Of a stretch of DNA of 64,000 nucleotides, positions 42,480 through 52,182 are shown piece after piece. The position numbers and the translations under genes are program-made. Position 1 is the first letter of the stretch. Each line of letters starts with the position of its first letter. Origin of the DNA: Anaerolineaceae bacterium (GTDB taxonomy: Bacteria > Chloroflexota > Anaerolineae > Aggregatilineales > Phototrophicaceae); assembly GCA_002702065.1 (NCBI GenBank), contig NZXX01000004.1:62001-126000 (forward strand), read 5' to 3'. The notes under the pieces were generated by a model, which saw nothing but the letters and a program-made list of their open reading frames with translations, had not been told where the DNA came from and did not search any database.

Positions 42480-45400
42480 TCACCCCGGCGGCACCGGGGT
42501 CACGGTCGGGGCCGATGGTGATGGCGTTAAGGTTGGCAGGAAGAACTTGCGCCGTTCCGTGTTGGACAGGGGGTCAATCTGGCGATCGCGGCCAATGTCG
42601 ATCAGCGTACCGACATCCACAACCCATTCCTTAACCACCCCGGCGACGTTCCAGGTCAGCACGCGCGTCTCATCAGAATTCCAGCGCCCCCCGTTGACAG
42701 CATCGTTTTGGGCCAGCACAAATAATTCATCACTCTGACGCGGTTCCGTGACATCCCAGATACGGGCGGTGTCATCGGTGGACCATGATAATACGCGGGT
42801 TTCATCGGCGTTCCACGTAGCCCCCACCACGAAGCGGGTGTGCTGCAAACTGTTTCGCAGCATCTCGGTTGGGCTGACTGCGCTGACCCGGTCATTTGCT
42901 GTGACATCCCAGACGCGCACTACGCCATTGGAGGACCAGGACAGAATCCGGCTGTCGCTTGCACTCCAGACAGCGCCCTGCACGCCAAAGCTACTGCTGC
43001 CATGTGGAAGTGCCGCGATCTGCTGCCCGGTCCCGGCATCCCACACCAGCACATTGTTACCGCGCGTCCACGTCAGCACACGCTGGCCACCTGCGTCCCA
43101 ATCGCCGCCTAACACAGTCCCGTCATGAGACAGCGTCTGCTGCAACTGGCCTTCTGTATCCCAGACACGGGCGGTGCTGTCTGCGGACCAGCTCAAAATG
43201 CGGGATTCATCGTGGTTCCACGCAGCGCCCAGCACGGTGCCGCCGTGCTGCATAATCGTCCCGGTTGGCTGACCATCAGCCGTCCACAGCCGCGCTGTGT
43301 TATCCGACGACCATGTCAGAATCCGGGTTTCGTCCTCGTTCCAGATCGCGCCAAATACGGTCCCTTCGTGCTCCATAGGCTGCCCTATGGGTTGACCATC
43401 GGCTGTCCACAAGCGCGCTGTCCCATCTTCAGACCACGTCAGAATCTGCTCACCATCGGTGCGCCAGCGCGCCCCCAGTACCGCACGATTATGCGTCATC
43501 ACCGCGCCCACCGGCTGACCATCAGCGGTCCACAAGCGGGCTGTCCCATCGGCAGACCATGTCAGGATGCGGTCATCCGCCTGGCGCCATGCCCCGCCAT
43601 TAACTCCGGCGTCGTGCTGAAGCGCGAATAACGGTGTAACCGGCGGGTCCGCACCTGCATCCCAGACACGCGCCAGACTGTCGGATGACCACGATAGAAT
43701 GCGGGTTTCATCTTCATTCCAGACCGCCCCGCCAACCCGCTGGTTATGCAGCAGGTCAAGGACCGGCTCCTGATTGTCTTCATTTTCCAGGGCGGCGGCC
43801 CATGTCTGTACAGCGTTGTCCAGCGATGTTGAAATGATTCGGGTTTCGTCGTGGTTCCAGGCAGCCTGAACCACCGGACCATCATGCCGGAAGATAAACA
43901 GCGGCCCCTGCGCACCATTCAGCCAGATACGGGCGGTATTATCCGACGCCCATGACAAAATCTGGGTTTCATCCTGATTCCATCTGGCCCCTTCAACCGA
44001 GCGATCGTATGTCATGATGACCTGATTCTCGGCAGCACACGGGTCGTTCCACAGATGTACCTGCCCGTTGCTCGCCCACGACAACACCCGTTCCCCGGCA
44101 CGGTCCCAAACCGCGCCGTTGACGTTACCGCCATGCGTGAGCGTGCAGGATTCATCAGTGGCGGCATCCCACACCTGGGCATTGGGGCTGCGGGACCAAC
44201 TGAGGACGCGGGTTTCGTCCGGGCTCCACAACGCACCATTCACCACCGCGTCATGTTCCAGTGTTTTTACTGGTCTGCCCGTCGCCGCGTCCCAGATGCG
44301 GGCAGTTGCATCGCGCGACCACGTCAATACCTGTGTACCATCCGACCGCCAGACTGCGCCATTCACCCGGTCGCCATGAGTCAGAAAAACCGGGTTGGAC
44401 GCGCTTAACCCATCATCGGACAGCGTCCAGATCGCCGCGCGATTTTCGGCCCAGGCCACCAGCTGACGCGTGGATTCATGCCAGACCAACCCACGCACAG
44501 CGCCAATATGATTCAACCGGGCCAGCGAACTTCCCTCGACAGACCCCCACAGCCGGATCGTGCCATCATCGGACCAGGTCACCAGCCGCTGTCCGTTGTC
44601 AATCCACATTGCGCCGTTGACCGCCTCATCATGTACCAGACGGAATAATTCGTTCTCGATAAACGGGTCCCACACCCGGGCCGTGCCATCAGCCGACCAC
44701 GTAAGCAGGCGTGTTTCGTCCCGGTTCCACATCCCGCCCAACGCGGCCTCGTTGTGCTGTAAGGTCAGCAGCACATCGCCGCTGCTGGCATCCCAGATCA
44801 GCACCGTGTTCCCCGCAACCGATAGGATACGGCTTTCGTCCGCATTCCAGCGCACCCCGCTGATCGGCCCCACGTCATGCCGCAGAGTCAGCAGTTTGTG
44901 CTGCGGCCCGGTCAGCGCGCCAAGCAAAGCCCGATTGCTCTCGCCATTGCGCACATCGGGGTAATGCTGGACGGCCTCCAGTGCCAGCAGCAGCGCAACC
45001 CGGTAATGCTCCGCCTCGCGCTCCTGCCGCGATAGATCGGCCAGAAACAGAGACTGAGTTTGCTGCGATAGCCGTAAATTGGCCTGCGACTGCTGGAAGC
45101 CGACAAATGCGGCGACGGCCAACCCAAGTGCGATAATCAAACCCAGCACCACGCTAACCAGCGTGACACTCTGGCGCCGGTTTGCGATGCGCCGGCTGGC
45201 GAAAATGTATTCGGTTTGCAGATCGGTGGGTTTTGGGCGCTCGTGCTGCGCGCTCTCGACGAGGAAGTTTTCAGCATCGCCCAGGTCACGTCCGCGCAGC
45301 AGCAGGCTCTCGTCGCGGCCCCGCTGCTCCCATTCTTTGGCGCGCACCAGCAGCCGGGTATGCTCACGCACATAACCGAGGCTGGTATCGAGCGCCCGAA

Positions 45401-45779
45401 TGAGCGCCTCGAAGTCCTGCTGAAAACGCTCGTCATCGTGCAGAAACACCCAGTTATGGCGGTTCACCGCCGGGTGCATGTGGCGCTGATCTTCCTTCGA
45501 GGGCATCTCGTGAACAACGGGGACCAGTCGTTTGTTGTTCTTATGAGCGTAATCGACCTCGTTATAACACACTTCGGAGCGGGCCGAGTCCGGGCTGATG
45601 ATGAACAGAAAGGTGTTGGCTGCTTCGATGCCTGCCTGAATCTCCCGCCACCAGTCGGCGGTCAGCGGAATATCCTCCCAGTCCACCCAGACATCGCGTT
45701 TCTTCTGCGCCAGCGCTTCATACACGCGCCGCACAAATGCTTCGTCCTTGCGTGAGTAGGAAATGAAGACATCAGCCAT
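42480..45779 (-). CDS. TIR domain-transmembrane-WD40 repeat protein (second paralogue, 18 repeats)
   Basis: 1099 residues. TIR domain at about 1-135 (DVFISYSRKDEAF, WVDWEDIP), with C71 and E74 in the Cys-x-x-Glu pattern. A linker at 138-200 is similar to that in the protein at 9494 (HTRLLVRAKEWEQRGRD versus HTRYLVRANEWAQKGKR). The transmembrane helix is at about 205-227. From about 280 to 1060 I count 18 repeats of 40-45 residues with an unusual consensus VxGAxWNxDETRILSWSxD followed by xTARVWD, where Trp replaces the usual Phe. The tail is Pro/Thr-rich. Expected topology: TIR inside, propellers outside. Role unknown; signalling or defence possible. Confidence 0.87.
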   Translation of the reverse strand: MADVFISYSRKDEAFVRRVYEALAQKKRDVWVDWEDIPLTADWWREIQAGIEAANTFLFIISPDSARSEVCYNEVDYAHKNNKRLVPVVHEMPSKEDQRHMHPAVNRHNWVFLHDDERFQQDFEALIRALDTSLGYVREHTRLLVRAKEWEQRGRDESLLLRGRDLGDAENFLVESAQHERPKPTDLQTEYIFASRRIANRRQSVTLVSVVLGLIIALGLAVAAFVGFQQSQANLRLSQQTQSLFLADLSRQEREAEHYRVALLLALEAVQHYPDVRNGESNRALLGALTGPQHKLLTLRHDVGPISGVRWNADESRILSVAGNTVLIWDASSGDVLLTLQHNEAALGGMWNRDETRLLTWSADGTARVWDPFIENELFRLVHDEAVNGAMWIDNGQRLVTWSDDGTIRLWGSVEGSSLARLNHIGAVRGLVWHESTRQLVAWAENRAAIWTLSDDGLSASNPVFLTHGDRVNGAVWRSDGTQVLTWSRDATARIWDAATGRPVKTLEHDAVVNGALWSPDETRVLSWSRSPNAQVWDAATDESCTLTHGGNVNGAVWDRAGERVLSWASNGQVHLWNDPCAAENQVIMTYDRSVEGARWNQDETQILSWASDNTARIWLNGAQGPLFIFRHDGPVVQAAWNHDETRIISTSLDNAVQTWAAALENEDNQEPVLDLLHNQRVGGAVWNEDETRILSWSSDSLARVWDAGADPPVTPLFALQHDAGVNGGAWRQADDRILTWSADGTARLWTADGQPVGAVMTHNRAVLGARWRTDGEQILTWSEDGTARLWTADGQPIGQPMEHEGTVFGAIWNEDETRILTWSSDNTARLWTADGQPTGTIMQHGGTVLGAAWNHDESRILSWSADSTARVWDTEGQLQQTLSHDGTVLGGDWDAGGQRVLTWTRGNNVLVWDAGTGQQIAALPHGSSSFGVQGAVWSASDSRILSWSSNGVVRVWDVTANDRVSAVSPTEMLRNSLQHTRFVVGATWNADETRVLSWSTDDTARIWDVTEPRQSDELFVLAQNDAVNGGRWNSDETRVLTWNVAGVVKEWVVDVGTLIDIGRDRQIDPLSNTERRKFFLPTLTPSPSAPTVTPVPPG

Positions 45780-45912
45780 TAGGCATACCCGGTCTGGTCA
45801 TCGCTATTGCCATTATTATAGTGGTCAGAATCCGAAACAACGCAGGGTCGTTGACGAACCGTCGCTATACCGTCCGAATTTCCATTGTAGCGTCGCGGCA
45901 GAAAATGGGAAA

Positions 45913-46434
45913 TCAGAGCGCGTGTTTTTGCCGGATATGATCGAGCAGCGCGGCACAACCGGCAGTTATCAGCTCGTAGGTGTAATCAAACCGCCCATCA
46001 TAATAGGGGTCCGGCACTTCGGTGATATCAACCGTGCCCTTCTGATTGGCATAGCTGAGAAACAACGCCACTTCCGGACTGGTTGCCTGGTCATAAAAAC
46101 GGGCCAGCTTGTCCGATGATGAATGTTCGCGCCGGTTCACCAGCCGCAGCAGATTGGACAGATTATCGCGGTCCATCGCCAGAATATAGTCAAACGAATC
46201 CAGATCCTCATAAGCGATCTGGCGGGCACGGCCATCATATGGAATCTGATGTTTCTTCAGCACTTCCAGCGTGCCGTGGTGCGCTGTCTCGCCAGTATGC
46301 CAATCCCCGGTTCCGGCGGAATCGACTTCGATTTTGTCGCTCAGACCTGCCGCCGCCACCATATGTTGCAAAACCGCATCTGCCATCGGCGACCGGCAGA
46401 TGTTCCCCAGACATACGAATAACACTCTGACCAA
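45913..46434 (-). CDS. Low-molecular-weight protein tyrosine phosphatase
   Basis: 173 residues. The P-loop VCLGNICRS (C8-x5-R14) and the later general-acid segment PDPYYDG define the LMW-PTP family (Wzb, Etp, YwlE). Such enzymes dephosphorylate BY-kinases or protein arginine residues. The start is TTG at 46434, five bp after the preceding stop, with AGAGGA upstream; GTG four codons in is an alternative. It is the last gene of a bactofilin-HEAT-unknown-PTP run. The BY-kinase-like protein at 22381 is a possible partner, though it lacks a Tyr cluster. Confidence 0.9.
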   Translation of the reverse strand: MVRVLFVCLGNICRSPMADAVLQHMVAAAGLSDKIEVDSAGTGDWHTGETAHHGTLEVLKKHQIPYDGRARQIAYEDLDSFDYILAMDRDNLSNLLRLVNRREHSSSDKLARFYDQATSPEVALFLSYANQKGTVDITEVPDPYYDGRFDYTYELITAGCAALLDHIRQKHAL

Positions 46435-46439
46435 AACGA

Positions 46440-47195
46440 CTATCCTCTCTCAGTGTCTATCTGCTGCTGATAATACAATCCGACAACCGACGACGACCGA
46501 TTCCAGTCCCGCGCCAGTTCAACCAGCTGCCACAGACGCGCCGTGCAGCTTTCCACGCAGGTGGAACCATCTTCACCGCAGTAGCTGACCGCCACCGCGC
46601 GCGCTTCTTCGATGGTCGCCTTGACCAGCAGCGGCCAGAATGTCTCGGCAATCACATAGGTGGCTGGCGTATCGGGTTGACCGCTGTCGTAGCGCGAATC
46701 CAGCGCCCGAATTTCGTCCGTCAGGTCAACCGGAATCCAGAAGCCGGAGCCTTCGAGGGGCTGGTTGCCAGAGCCAAAACAGTCGCCCGGTGCCACCCCG
46801 CGCATTGCTGCCAGCATGTCCAGCAGCGCACAGGTCTGTTCCAGTTCCCCTTTATATTGCGACACCACAAAGTGGTTGTAAACCGACACGAACAGCTGCT
46901 GCCGGGCCAGCGCGGGTGATTCGGCATCCGGGAACAAAATCTCCAGATAGGCGTCCGTCATCGCGCACATCGGCACCAGCGCCGGGTCGGTGCGCTTCTC
47001 CAGGCGGTTGGTTTGCCAGGCCGTCGAGTTGCGCAGCTGACCCAGACGCGGCATCAGCCCCTTCAGCCGGAATTCGACCGGGCACAGCAGCAGCGTCTGC
47101 CGCCGTTCCAGCCGGGTGTAAGCCTGTGCGATTGGCAATCGCACCCAGATTTCCTGCAATTGCAGCAGATCAACTATGTCGAATACAGCATTCAT
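46440..47195 (-). CDS. Unknown protein in the bactofilin operon
   Basis: 251 residues, no recognised family. No transmembrane helix or signal peptide. The sequence is Leu- and Ala-rich and mostly helical by eye (LLQLQEIWVRLPIAQAYTRLERRQ, then EQTCALLDMLAAMRGV), with scattered Cys residues late (SYCGEDGSTCVESCTARL). The frame extends to 47273, but the ATG at 47195 lies 5 bp after the HEAT-protein stop and matches the operon spacing. Cotranscribed with bactofilin, the HEAT protein and the PTP, so perhaps part of an envelope or cytoskeleton process. I do not propose a function. Confidence 0.6.
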   Translation of the reverse strand: MNAVFDIVDLLQLQEIWVRLPIAQAYTRLERRQTLLLCPVEFRLKGLMPRLGQLRNSTAWQTNRLEKRTDPALVPMCAMTDAYLEILFPDAESPALARQQLFVSVYNHFVVSQYKGELEQTCALLDMLAAMRGVAPGDCFGSGNQPLEGSGFWIPVDLTDEIRALDSRYDSGQPDTPATYVIAETFWPLLVKATIEEARAVAVSYCGEDGSTCVESCTARLWQLVELARDWNRSSSVVGLYYQQQIDTERG

Positions 47196-47199
47196 GAGG

Positions 47200-48072
47200 C
47201 TATGCGGGCACCTGCTGGCCGAGATCAACGAGCGCCGTAGCGGCGTACTCGCGCACATCCGCATTTTCGTCATTCAGCAGGTCAGACAGTGGCTCGACCG
47301 CGCGGACCGCATGGCTCCAGCCCAGGGCACGGGCCGCATAACAGCGCACATAACTATCTTCATCATCCAGCGCGGCGATCAACCCGTCAACCGCACCCTC
47401 ATCCACCACCCAGCACAACGCACGTGCCGCATAGCGCCGCACCTGCGTATCATTATCCATCAGGGCGACCAGCAAGGGTTGCACCGCGTCCCGGCCACCA
47501 ACCCAACCCAGCGCCGTCGCCGCGTGAACGCGCACATCGGCATCTTCATCCATCAGCAGCGCAATCAAGGGGTCAACCGCTGCGTCGCCAAATTGAATCA
47601 GCTCCATAACCACAGCCTTGCGCACCCCGGCATCCAGGTCAATGAGCTGCTCTTGCAACTGAGCCAGGTCCGCCCGGCCCGTGATGACAACGCCGTTGCC
47701 CAGCGGCTGACGATTGGCCTCTTTTTGCAGGTTGGTTGCGCGTTGCAGGTAATGGCGCGCATTCTTGTAGCGGGGGTCAATCGCCAAGATGCGCTGCAAG
47801 TCGTTCACCACCTGGGCATAATTCGGATAATCCGTCAGCATTTCGCGCATGGCCCGAAAGTACAAACGCTCGATCTCAGCAATCTGCGAACGCGGAGGGC
47901 GAACCCGCCGCCGTTGCAGAATGAGGCTGCCCCAGGCTGCGATTGTCGCCACAGCTCCGACAGCCGCGATGATCTGCAAAACAGGAACCAGGGCATGAGC
48001 AGGGTCCGCAATTGAAAGAATAACTGCCGCAGCAAGAGCAATCACAAAAGCAATCGTGAGTATGATTCGCAT
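47200..48072 (-). CDS. Membrane-anchored HEAT-repeat protein
   Basis: 290 residues. Two hydrophobic helices (about 3-25 and 30-52) are followed by a basic region, a helical stretch (65-125), and about five PBS-lyase-type HEAT repeats (about 140-285; AAVDPLIALLMDEDADVRVHAATALGW is one pattern, with variants repeated at AVQPLLVALMDND, AVDGLIAALDDED and AVEPLSDLLNDEN). HEAT repeats bind proteins, so this is likely a membrane scaffold in the cytoplasm. It follows bactofilin by 54 bp and precedes the unknown gene by 4 bp. Confidence 0.82.
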   Translation of the reverse strand: MRIILTIAFVIALAAAVILSIADPAHALVPVLQIIAAVGAVATIAAWGSLILQRRRVRPPRSQIAEIERLYFRAMREMLTDYPNYAQVVNDLQRILAIDPRYKNARHYLQRATNLQKEANRQPLGNGVVITGRADLAQLQEQLIDLDAGVRKAVVMELIQFGDAAVDPLIALLMDEDADVRVHAATALGWVGGRDAVQPLLVALMDNDTQVRRYAARALCWVVDEGAVDGLIAALDDEDSYVRCYAARALGWSHAVRAVEPLSDLLNDENADVREYAATALVDLGQQVPA

Positions 48073-48126
48073 GACACCTGCTTTCTATCCTGGTAAGCCC
48101 GGACAAGCGGTTAAGCTGGGGAATGC

Positions 48127-48669
48127 TTAATCTTCGTCGTCTGTATTATCCGGCGTTTCGGCAGGCGTTTCGTCAACATCGGCTTGCAGCAGTTCCGCCT
48201 CAGAAACAGCATCCATGATAAATCCTGGCTCGTTGACCGTGGCGGGTTCGCTGGCTTCATGGCCGACCATCGTGATCTTGCCATCAATAAACGCCCCTTC
48301 TTCGGTGGTCAGGGCGGTCGCATGAATATCACCCCAAACGCGCCCGCTGCGCAGCAACTGCACTTTCTTGCCGTTCACATTACCGCGCACGGCCCCGGCA
48401 ATCGAGATATTCTTGGCGTTGATGTCGGCAGTGATACGGGCCGTTTCGCCCACCAGCACATTGCCGTCAATTTCGAGCGTACCCGTAAATGTACCATCCA
48501 ACCGCACATTGGCGCGGCTGCGCAGCGTACCTTCCAGCGTGCAGTTTGCGCCCAGCACTGTCTCGAACCCGACCGGCTGTGCAGGTGCTGCTGGACGAGG
48601 CAACTGGGCAGTGTCCTCGGTTTCATCGTCCTCAATATCCGTATGACGACGTGTGCTGAAAAACGACAT
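48127..48669 (-). CDS. Bactofilin (polymer-forming cytoskeletal protein)
   Basis: 180 residues with the DUF583/bactofilin core at about 35-125 (VLGANCTLEGTLRSRANVRL, DGTFTGTLEIDGNVLVGETA, ADINAKNISIAGAVRGN). Bactofilins polymerise without nucleotides into filaments on the membrane and position wall or signalling proteins. The N- and C-terminal tails are acidic and Pro-rich, as is usual. First gene of a four-gene unit on the minus strand with the HEAT protein, an unknown protein and the LMW-PTP. Confidence 0.9.
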   Translation of the reverse strand: MSFFSTRRHTDIEDDETEDTAQLPRPAAPAQPVGFETVLGANCTLEGTLRSRANVRLDGTFTGTLEIDGNVLVGETARITADINAKNISIAGAVRGNVNGKKVQLLRSGRVWGDIHATALTTEEGAFIDGKITMVGHEASEPATVNEPGFIMDAVSEAELLQADVDETPAETPDNTDDED

Positions 48670-48986
48670 GGTGACCTCACAAACTCAAAGATGAGATTAC
48701 GTTTACTATACAGCAAATCCTATACAGCCTCAACTACGCCTTTGCCCGGTTGCCGCGGGTCACTCTACCCGAACATTCCGTCAAAAGTGGCACTAATGGC
48801 ACTCGACACCCCATGCAATTGGCATACGATTATCTATGGTAATCGCGCTCACTTCGTGATAGATTTCTCAAGGTTTTAAAATATAGAAGCAGCGTAAACT
48901 CAATGCAGTACAAATGCATACCAGCTGGCGGGTCACAACCCTGTGGCCCGTGTTGTTTGTACAGAGGTTGCGCCTACGAGGGATAC
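48670..48986. other. Intergenic region between bactofilin and MFS genes
   Basis: A 317-bp divergent gap. On the minus strand a TATAGT box with a repeated GCTGTATAG element lies just above the bactofilin start. On the plus strand TATAGA at 48892-48897 is a weak -10 candidate for the MFS gene. I see no terminator, riboswitch or small gene. Confidence 0.35.
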
Positions 48987-50240
48987 ATGCAAACCAGTCA
49001 GCAAATTGAACGTCGTAATTTTCACCATTTGGTCCTTGAGGTCACATGGTTTGGGTTATCACTGGCGGCCACCAGCCGTTTTCTGTCGGTATTCGCCATT
49101 CGCCTGGGGGCGACCCCAGCAGAACTTGGCTGGATTACCTCCTTGCCTTATATTGTCCTGCTGGGGTCTACGGCCCTCAGCACGCGCTGGCGCAGTCGCT
49201 TTCCGGATTCAGTCAAGGCCATTTTCTGGCCGTCGCTCGGTTTCCGGTTCGTGTTCCTGTTTCCGGCACTGACCCCACTGTTCCCGACACACCTGCAACC
49301 CGCATGGCTGATCGCGTCGGCGGCACTGGCGGCGCTGCCACAGGGCATTTCATCCACTATTTTTGTGTCGATCATGCGTGAAGCGGTGCCTGAAGAAAGG
49401 CTGACTCCGCTCGTCAGCCTGCGTACCATCGGCATGAATATCGCCCTGGGCATCGCGGCACTGGCATTCGGGTTCTGGCTGGAGCTGGCGCCTTTTCCGC
49501 TCAACTATCAGATTATGTTTCTGGCTGCGTTTGCAGTGGCGCTGCTGGGGCAAATTCAGCTGATGCGCGTGCGCGTCAAACCGGCCCCGGTTATCCGCCA
49601 AACCGGGCAGCAGTCCACCGCCTCGCCGCTGCAATCGACCGTCTTCCAGAAAACGCTGTTTATCGGGATGATCATTCACATCGGCTTTTTCGCGATCCTG
49701 CCCGTAACCCCGCTGCATCTGGTCAATTCGCTGGGCGCGACCGAAGGCTTTATGGCGCTGTTCGGCATTGCCGAAATCGGCTCGGCAGCGCTGATTTCGC
49801 TGTTCACCGCCCGCATTGTTGCGAAAATCGGCAATCGCAAAATGGTGGGGTTGTCGATGCTGGTCACCGCGCTGGCGGCCTTGATTATGGCGACTGCCCA
49901 GAGCCTGCCGCTGACCCTGCTGGGTGGCGCGCTTTCTGGCGCGGCATGGACCGCCGCGACCATTGGCCTGTTTGGTATTTTCGTGGAAACCACCCATGAT
50001 GTGCCCGCCGCAGATATGACCCGCTATACCACCCTTTACCACCAGCTTATCTTTGTGGCCGCGTTCATCGGCCCGATGATCGGCAGTAACCTTGCCAATG
50101 GTGGGGTTAACCTGGTGCTGGTGATGGCCTGCGGCGTAGTGCTGCGATTGCTGGCATCGGGGGCGGTGCTGTCCATTGACCAGATATGGGGATGGATCCC
50201 GCCTATCCAACGGGCCCGAAAAGCCTACCGTCGTTTATAG
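48987..50240 (+). CDS. MFS transporter
   Basis: 417 residues with about 12 transmembrane helices in two halves separated by a basic loop near 190-215. The first half holds IRLGATPAELGWITSLPYIVLLGS; the second half has TARIVAKIGNRKMVGLSML in place of the usual motif A. The substrate is unknown; drug or metabolite export is typical. The frame is open to 48903, but GAGGGATAC precedes the ATG at 48987. It is followed by a terminator and then the ABC exporter gene, making a small transporter cluster. Confidence 0.85.
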   Translation: MQTSQQIERRNFHHLVLEVTWFGLSLAATSRFLSVFAIRLGATPAELGWITSLPYIVLLGSTALSTRWRSRFPDSVKAIFWPSLGFRFVFLFPALTPLFPTHLQPAWLIASAALAALPQGISSTIFVSIMREAVPEERLTPLVSLRTIGMNIALGIAALAFGFWLELAPFPLNYQIMFLAAFAVALLGQIQLMRVRVKPAPVIRQTGQQSTASPLQSTVFQKTLFIGMIIHIGFFAILPVTPLHLVNSLGATEGFMALFGIAEIGSAALISLFTARIVAKIGNRKMVGLSMLVTALAALIMATAQSLPLTLLGGALSGAAWTAATIGLFGIFVETTHDVPAADMTRYTTLYHQLIFVAAFIGPMIGSNLANGGVNLVLVMACGVVLRLLASGAVLSIDQIWGWIPPIQRARKAYRRL

Positions 50241-50250
50241 ATTCTACCCG

Positions 50251-50282
50251 ACCGGGTGCTGGTAAAGGCCCGGTTCTTTTTT
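50251..50282 (+). terminator. Rho-independent terminator after the MFS gene
   Basis: ACCGGG at 50251-50256 pairs with CCCGGT at 50269-50274, followed by TCTTTTTT. It separates the MFS gene from the ABC exporter gene. Confidence 0.75.
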
Positions 50283-50355
50283 GCCCGGTTGCAGACGCCA
50301 CGGGCTGCACCCATAATTGATGGAAGCATTGAGCAACCTATCTGGTAAGAGCGTT

Positions 50356-52167
50356 ATGTCAGAAATCACAGTCTCCACCGCATCAACCAACCGTTCCATC
50401 GAACCACCCTCACCCAGACGCAACAATTTCTTCCGATTTTTGCATTATGTACTGCCCTACAAGTGGATGCTGGTCGCCGCCAGTGTCGGCGGCATTGTCA
50501 AATTCAGCGTCCCGCTGTTTGTCCCGGTCATAACCCGGTACCTGCTCGATGAGGTTTACCTGAGCACAACGCTGACGACGGACGAAAAGCTGCAAACCCT
50601 GCTGCTGCTGGTCGGCGGCATGATGGTCGTCTTTATCGTCTTCTGGGTGCCGTTCACCTATATGCGCCATTACTATGCAGGCAAGGCCAGCCAGATGGCG
50701 ATATTCGACCTGCGGCACGACCTGTATTACAAAATCCTGCGCATGTCGACCTCATTTTTTGACCGCAACAAATCCGGCAGCATTGTCTCGCGGCTGATCA
50801 GCGATATCGAACTCGCGCAGAACCTGATCGGCAGCGCCCTGACCGATGTCTGGATGGACTTTGTTTCACTGGCGCTTATTCTGTATTTCCTGCTGACCAT
50901 TGATACCGGCGTGACGCTGGTCGCCCTGGTGACATTTCCGTTTTATCTGTACTACTTCCGCAAATCGCAGACCGAAATCAAGTCCTCCAGCCTGCGCGTG
51001 CAGGAAGAAATCGCGGCGATGGCCGGCAGTGTGCAGGAGCGCATCGTTGGCAACCGCGTCGTGCATTCGTTTACCAGCGAAAAATACGAAGAAGAGACGT
51101 TTGACAACGACTCAACGCGGCTGCTCAACACATCCATGCGCCGTGTCTTTTTGCAAAGTGTGAATGTCACCATCACCAACGTCATCACCAACCTCGCACC
51201 GCTGATTGTCACGCTCTACGGCGGCTATCAGGTCATCGTGGGCAATATGACCATTGGTGATCTGGTCGCAGTCGGGATGTATCTGACACCGCTGTACACG
51301 CCCATGCAGCGCTTTGCCCAGCTTAACCTCGTATTTGCCAACTCGATGGCTGCCGTTGATCGAGTCTTTGAAGTGATCGACGAAGACCCGGACATCCGCG
51401 ACAAACCCAATGCCCTGAAACTGAGCAAGGTCGAAGGCTATGTGACATTCGACCATGTTCATTTCGAGTATCCGAATGCCGACGATACCAACCGGGGGCC
51501 TGTCCTCAACGATGTTTCGTTCAGCGTCGCGCCGGGCGAGAAAATCGCGTTGGTCGGCCCCAGTGGTTCGGGTAAGAGCACCATCGCCAGCCTGATTCCG
51601 CGCCTTTACGATGTGGCTTCGGGCGGCATCTGCATTGACGAACATGACGTGCGCAATGTCACGGTCCGGTCACTGCGGCGGCAAGTGGGCATGGTTCTGC
51701 AAACCCCCATCCTGTTCAGCGGCAGCGTCGGCGAGAATATCCGCTATGGCAGGCCAGATGCCACCAACGAAGAAGTCGTCGCTGCCAGCAAGGCGGCCAA
51801 CGCCTATAATTTCATCCGGTCACTGCCCAAAGGCTTCGACACCGAAGTGGGCGAAAGTGGCGGCTTTCTGTCCGGTGGGCAGCGGCAGCGCATTACCATT
51901 GCCCGCGCATTCCTCAAAGACCCCAAGATTCTGATTCTGGATGAGGCTACCTCGGCACTCGATACCGAGTCCGAACGGTTGATCCAGGCGGCGCTTGAAC
52001 GCTTGATGGAAGGCCGGACAACCTTTATCATTGCGCACCGGCTTTCGACTATCGAAAAAGCTGATCGTATCTTTGTGTTACAGAATGGTCGGATTGTCGA
52101 AACAGGCAATCATCAGGCGCTGCTGGCCAAGGGTGGCATTTACTACCGTTTATATAGCAATGAATAG
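50356..52167 (+). CDS. ABC exporter with fused membrane and ATPase domains
   Basis: 603 residues. The membrane domain (about 20-320) has six helices, and the ATPase domain (about 350-590) has Walker A GPSGSGKST, the signature LSGGQRQRITIARAF, Walker B ILILDEATSALD and the switch His in IIAHRLST. It is the MsbA/LmrA-like type that works as a dimer and exports lipids, drugs or peptides. As it is a full-length half-transporter, a homodimer is likely. The ATG at 50356 is the best start; a TTG at 50317 is possible. An MFS gene follows 15 bp later. Confidence 0.9.
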   Translation: MSEITVSTASTNRSIEPPSPRRNNFFRFLHYVLPYKWMLVAASVGGIVKFSVPLFVPVITRYLLDEVYLSTTLTTDEKLQTLLLLVGGMMVVFIVFWVPFTYMRHYYAGKASQMAIFDLRHDLYYKILRMSTSFFDRNKSGSIVSRLISDIELAQNLIGSALTDVWMDFVSLALILYFLLTIDTGVTLVALVTFPFYLYYFRKSQTEIKSSSLRVQEEIAAMAGSVQERIVGNRVVHSFTSEKYEEETFDNDSTRLLNTSMRRVFLQSVNVTITNVITNLAPLIVTLYGGYQVIVGNMTIGDLVAVGMYLTPLYTPMQRFAQLNLVFANSMAAVDRVFEVIDEDPDIRDKPNALKLSKVEGYVTFDHVHFEYPNADDTNRGPVLNDVSFSVAPGEKIALVGPSGSGKSTIASLIPRLYDVASGGICIDEHDVRNVTVRSLRRQVGMVLQTPILFSGSVGENIRYGRPDATNEEVVAASKAANAYNFIRSLPKGFDTEVGESGGFLSGGQRQRITIARAFLKDPKILILDEATSALDTESERLIQAALERLMEGRTTFIIAHRLSTIEKADRIFVLQNGRIVETGNHQALLAKGGIYYRLYSNE

Positions 52168-52182
52168 CAATCGCTGTCTCTT

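Noticed and set aside
42540..44960. Regular DNA repeats suggesting a CRISPR or satellite array
   Set aside because: Repeats are 120-140 bp, diverged and in frame; they encode WD40 blades of the TIR-WD40 protein.
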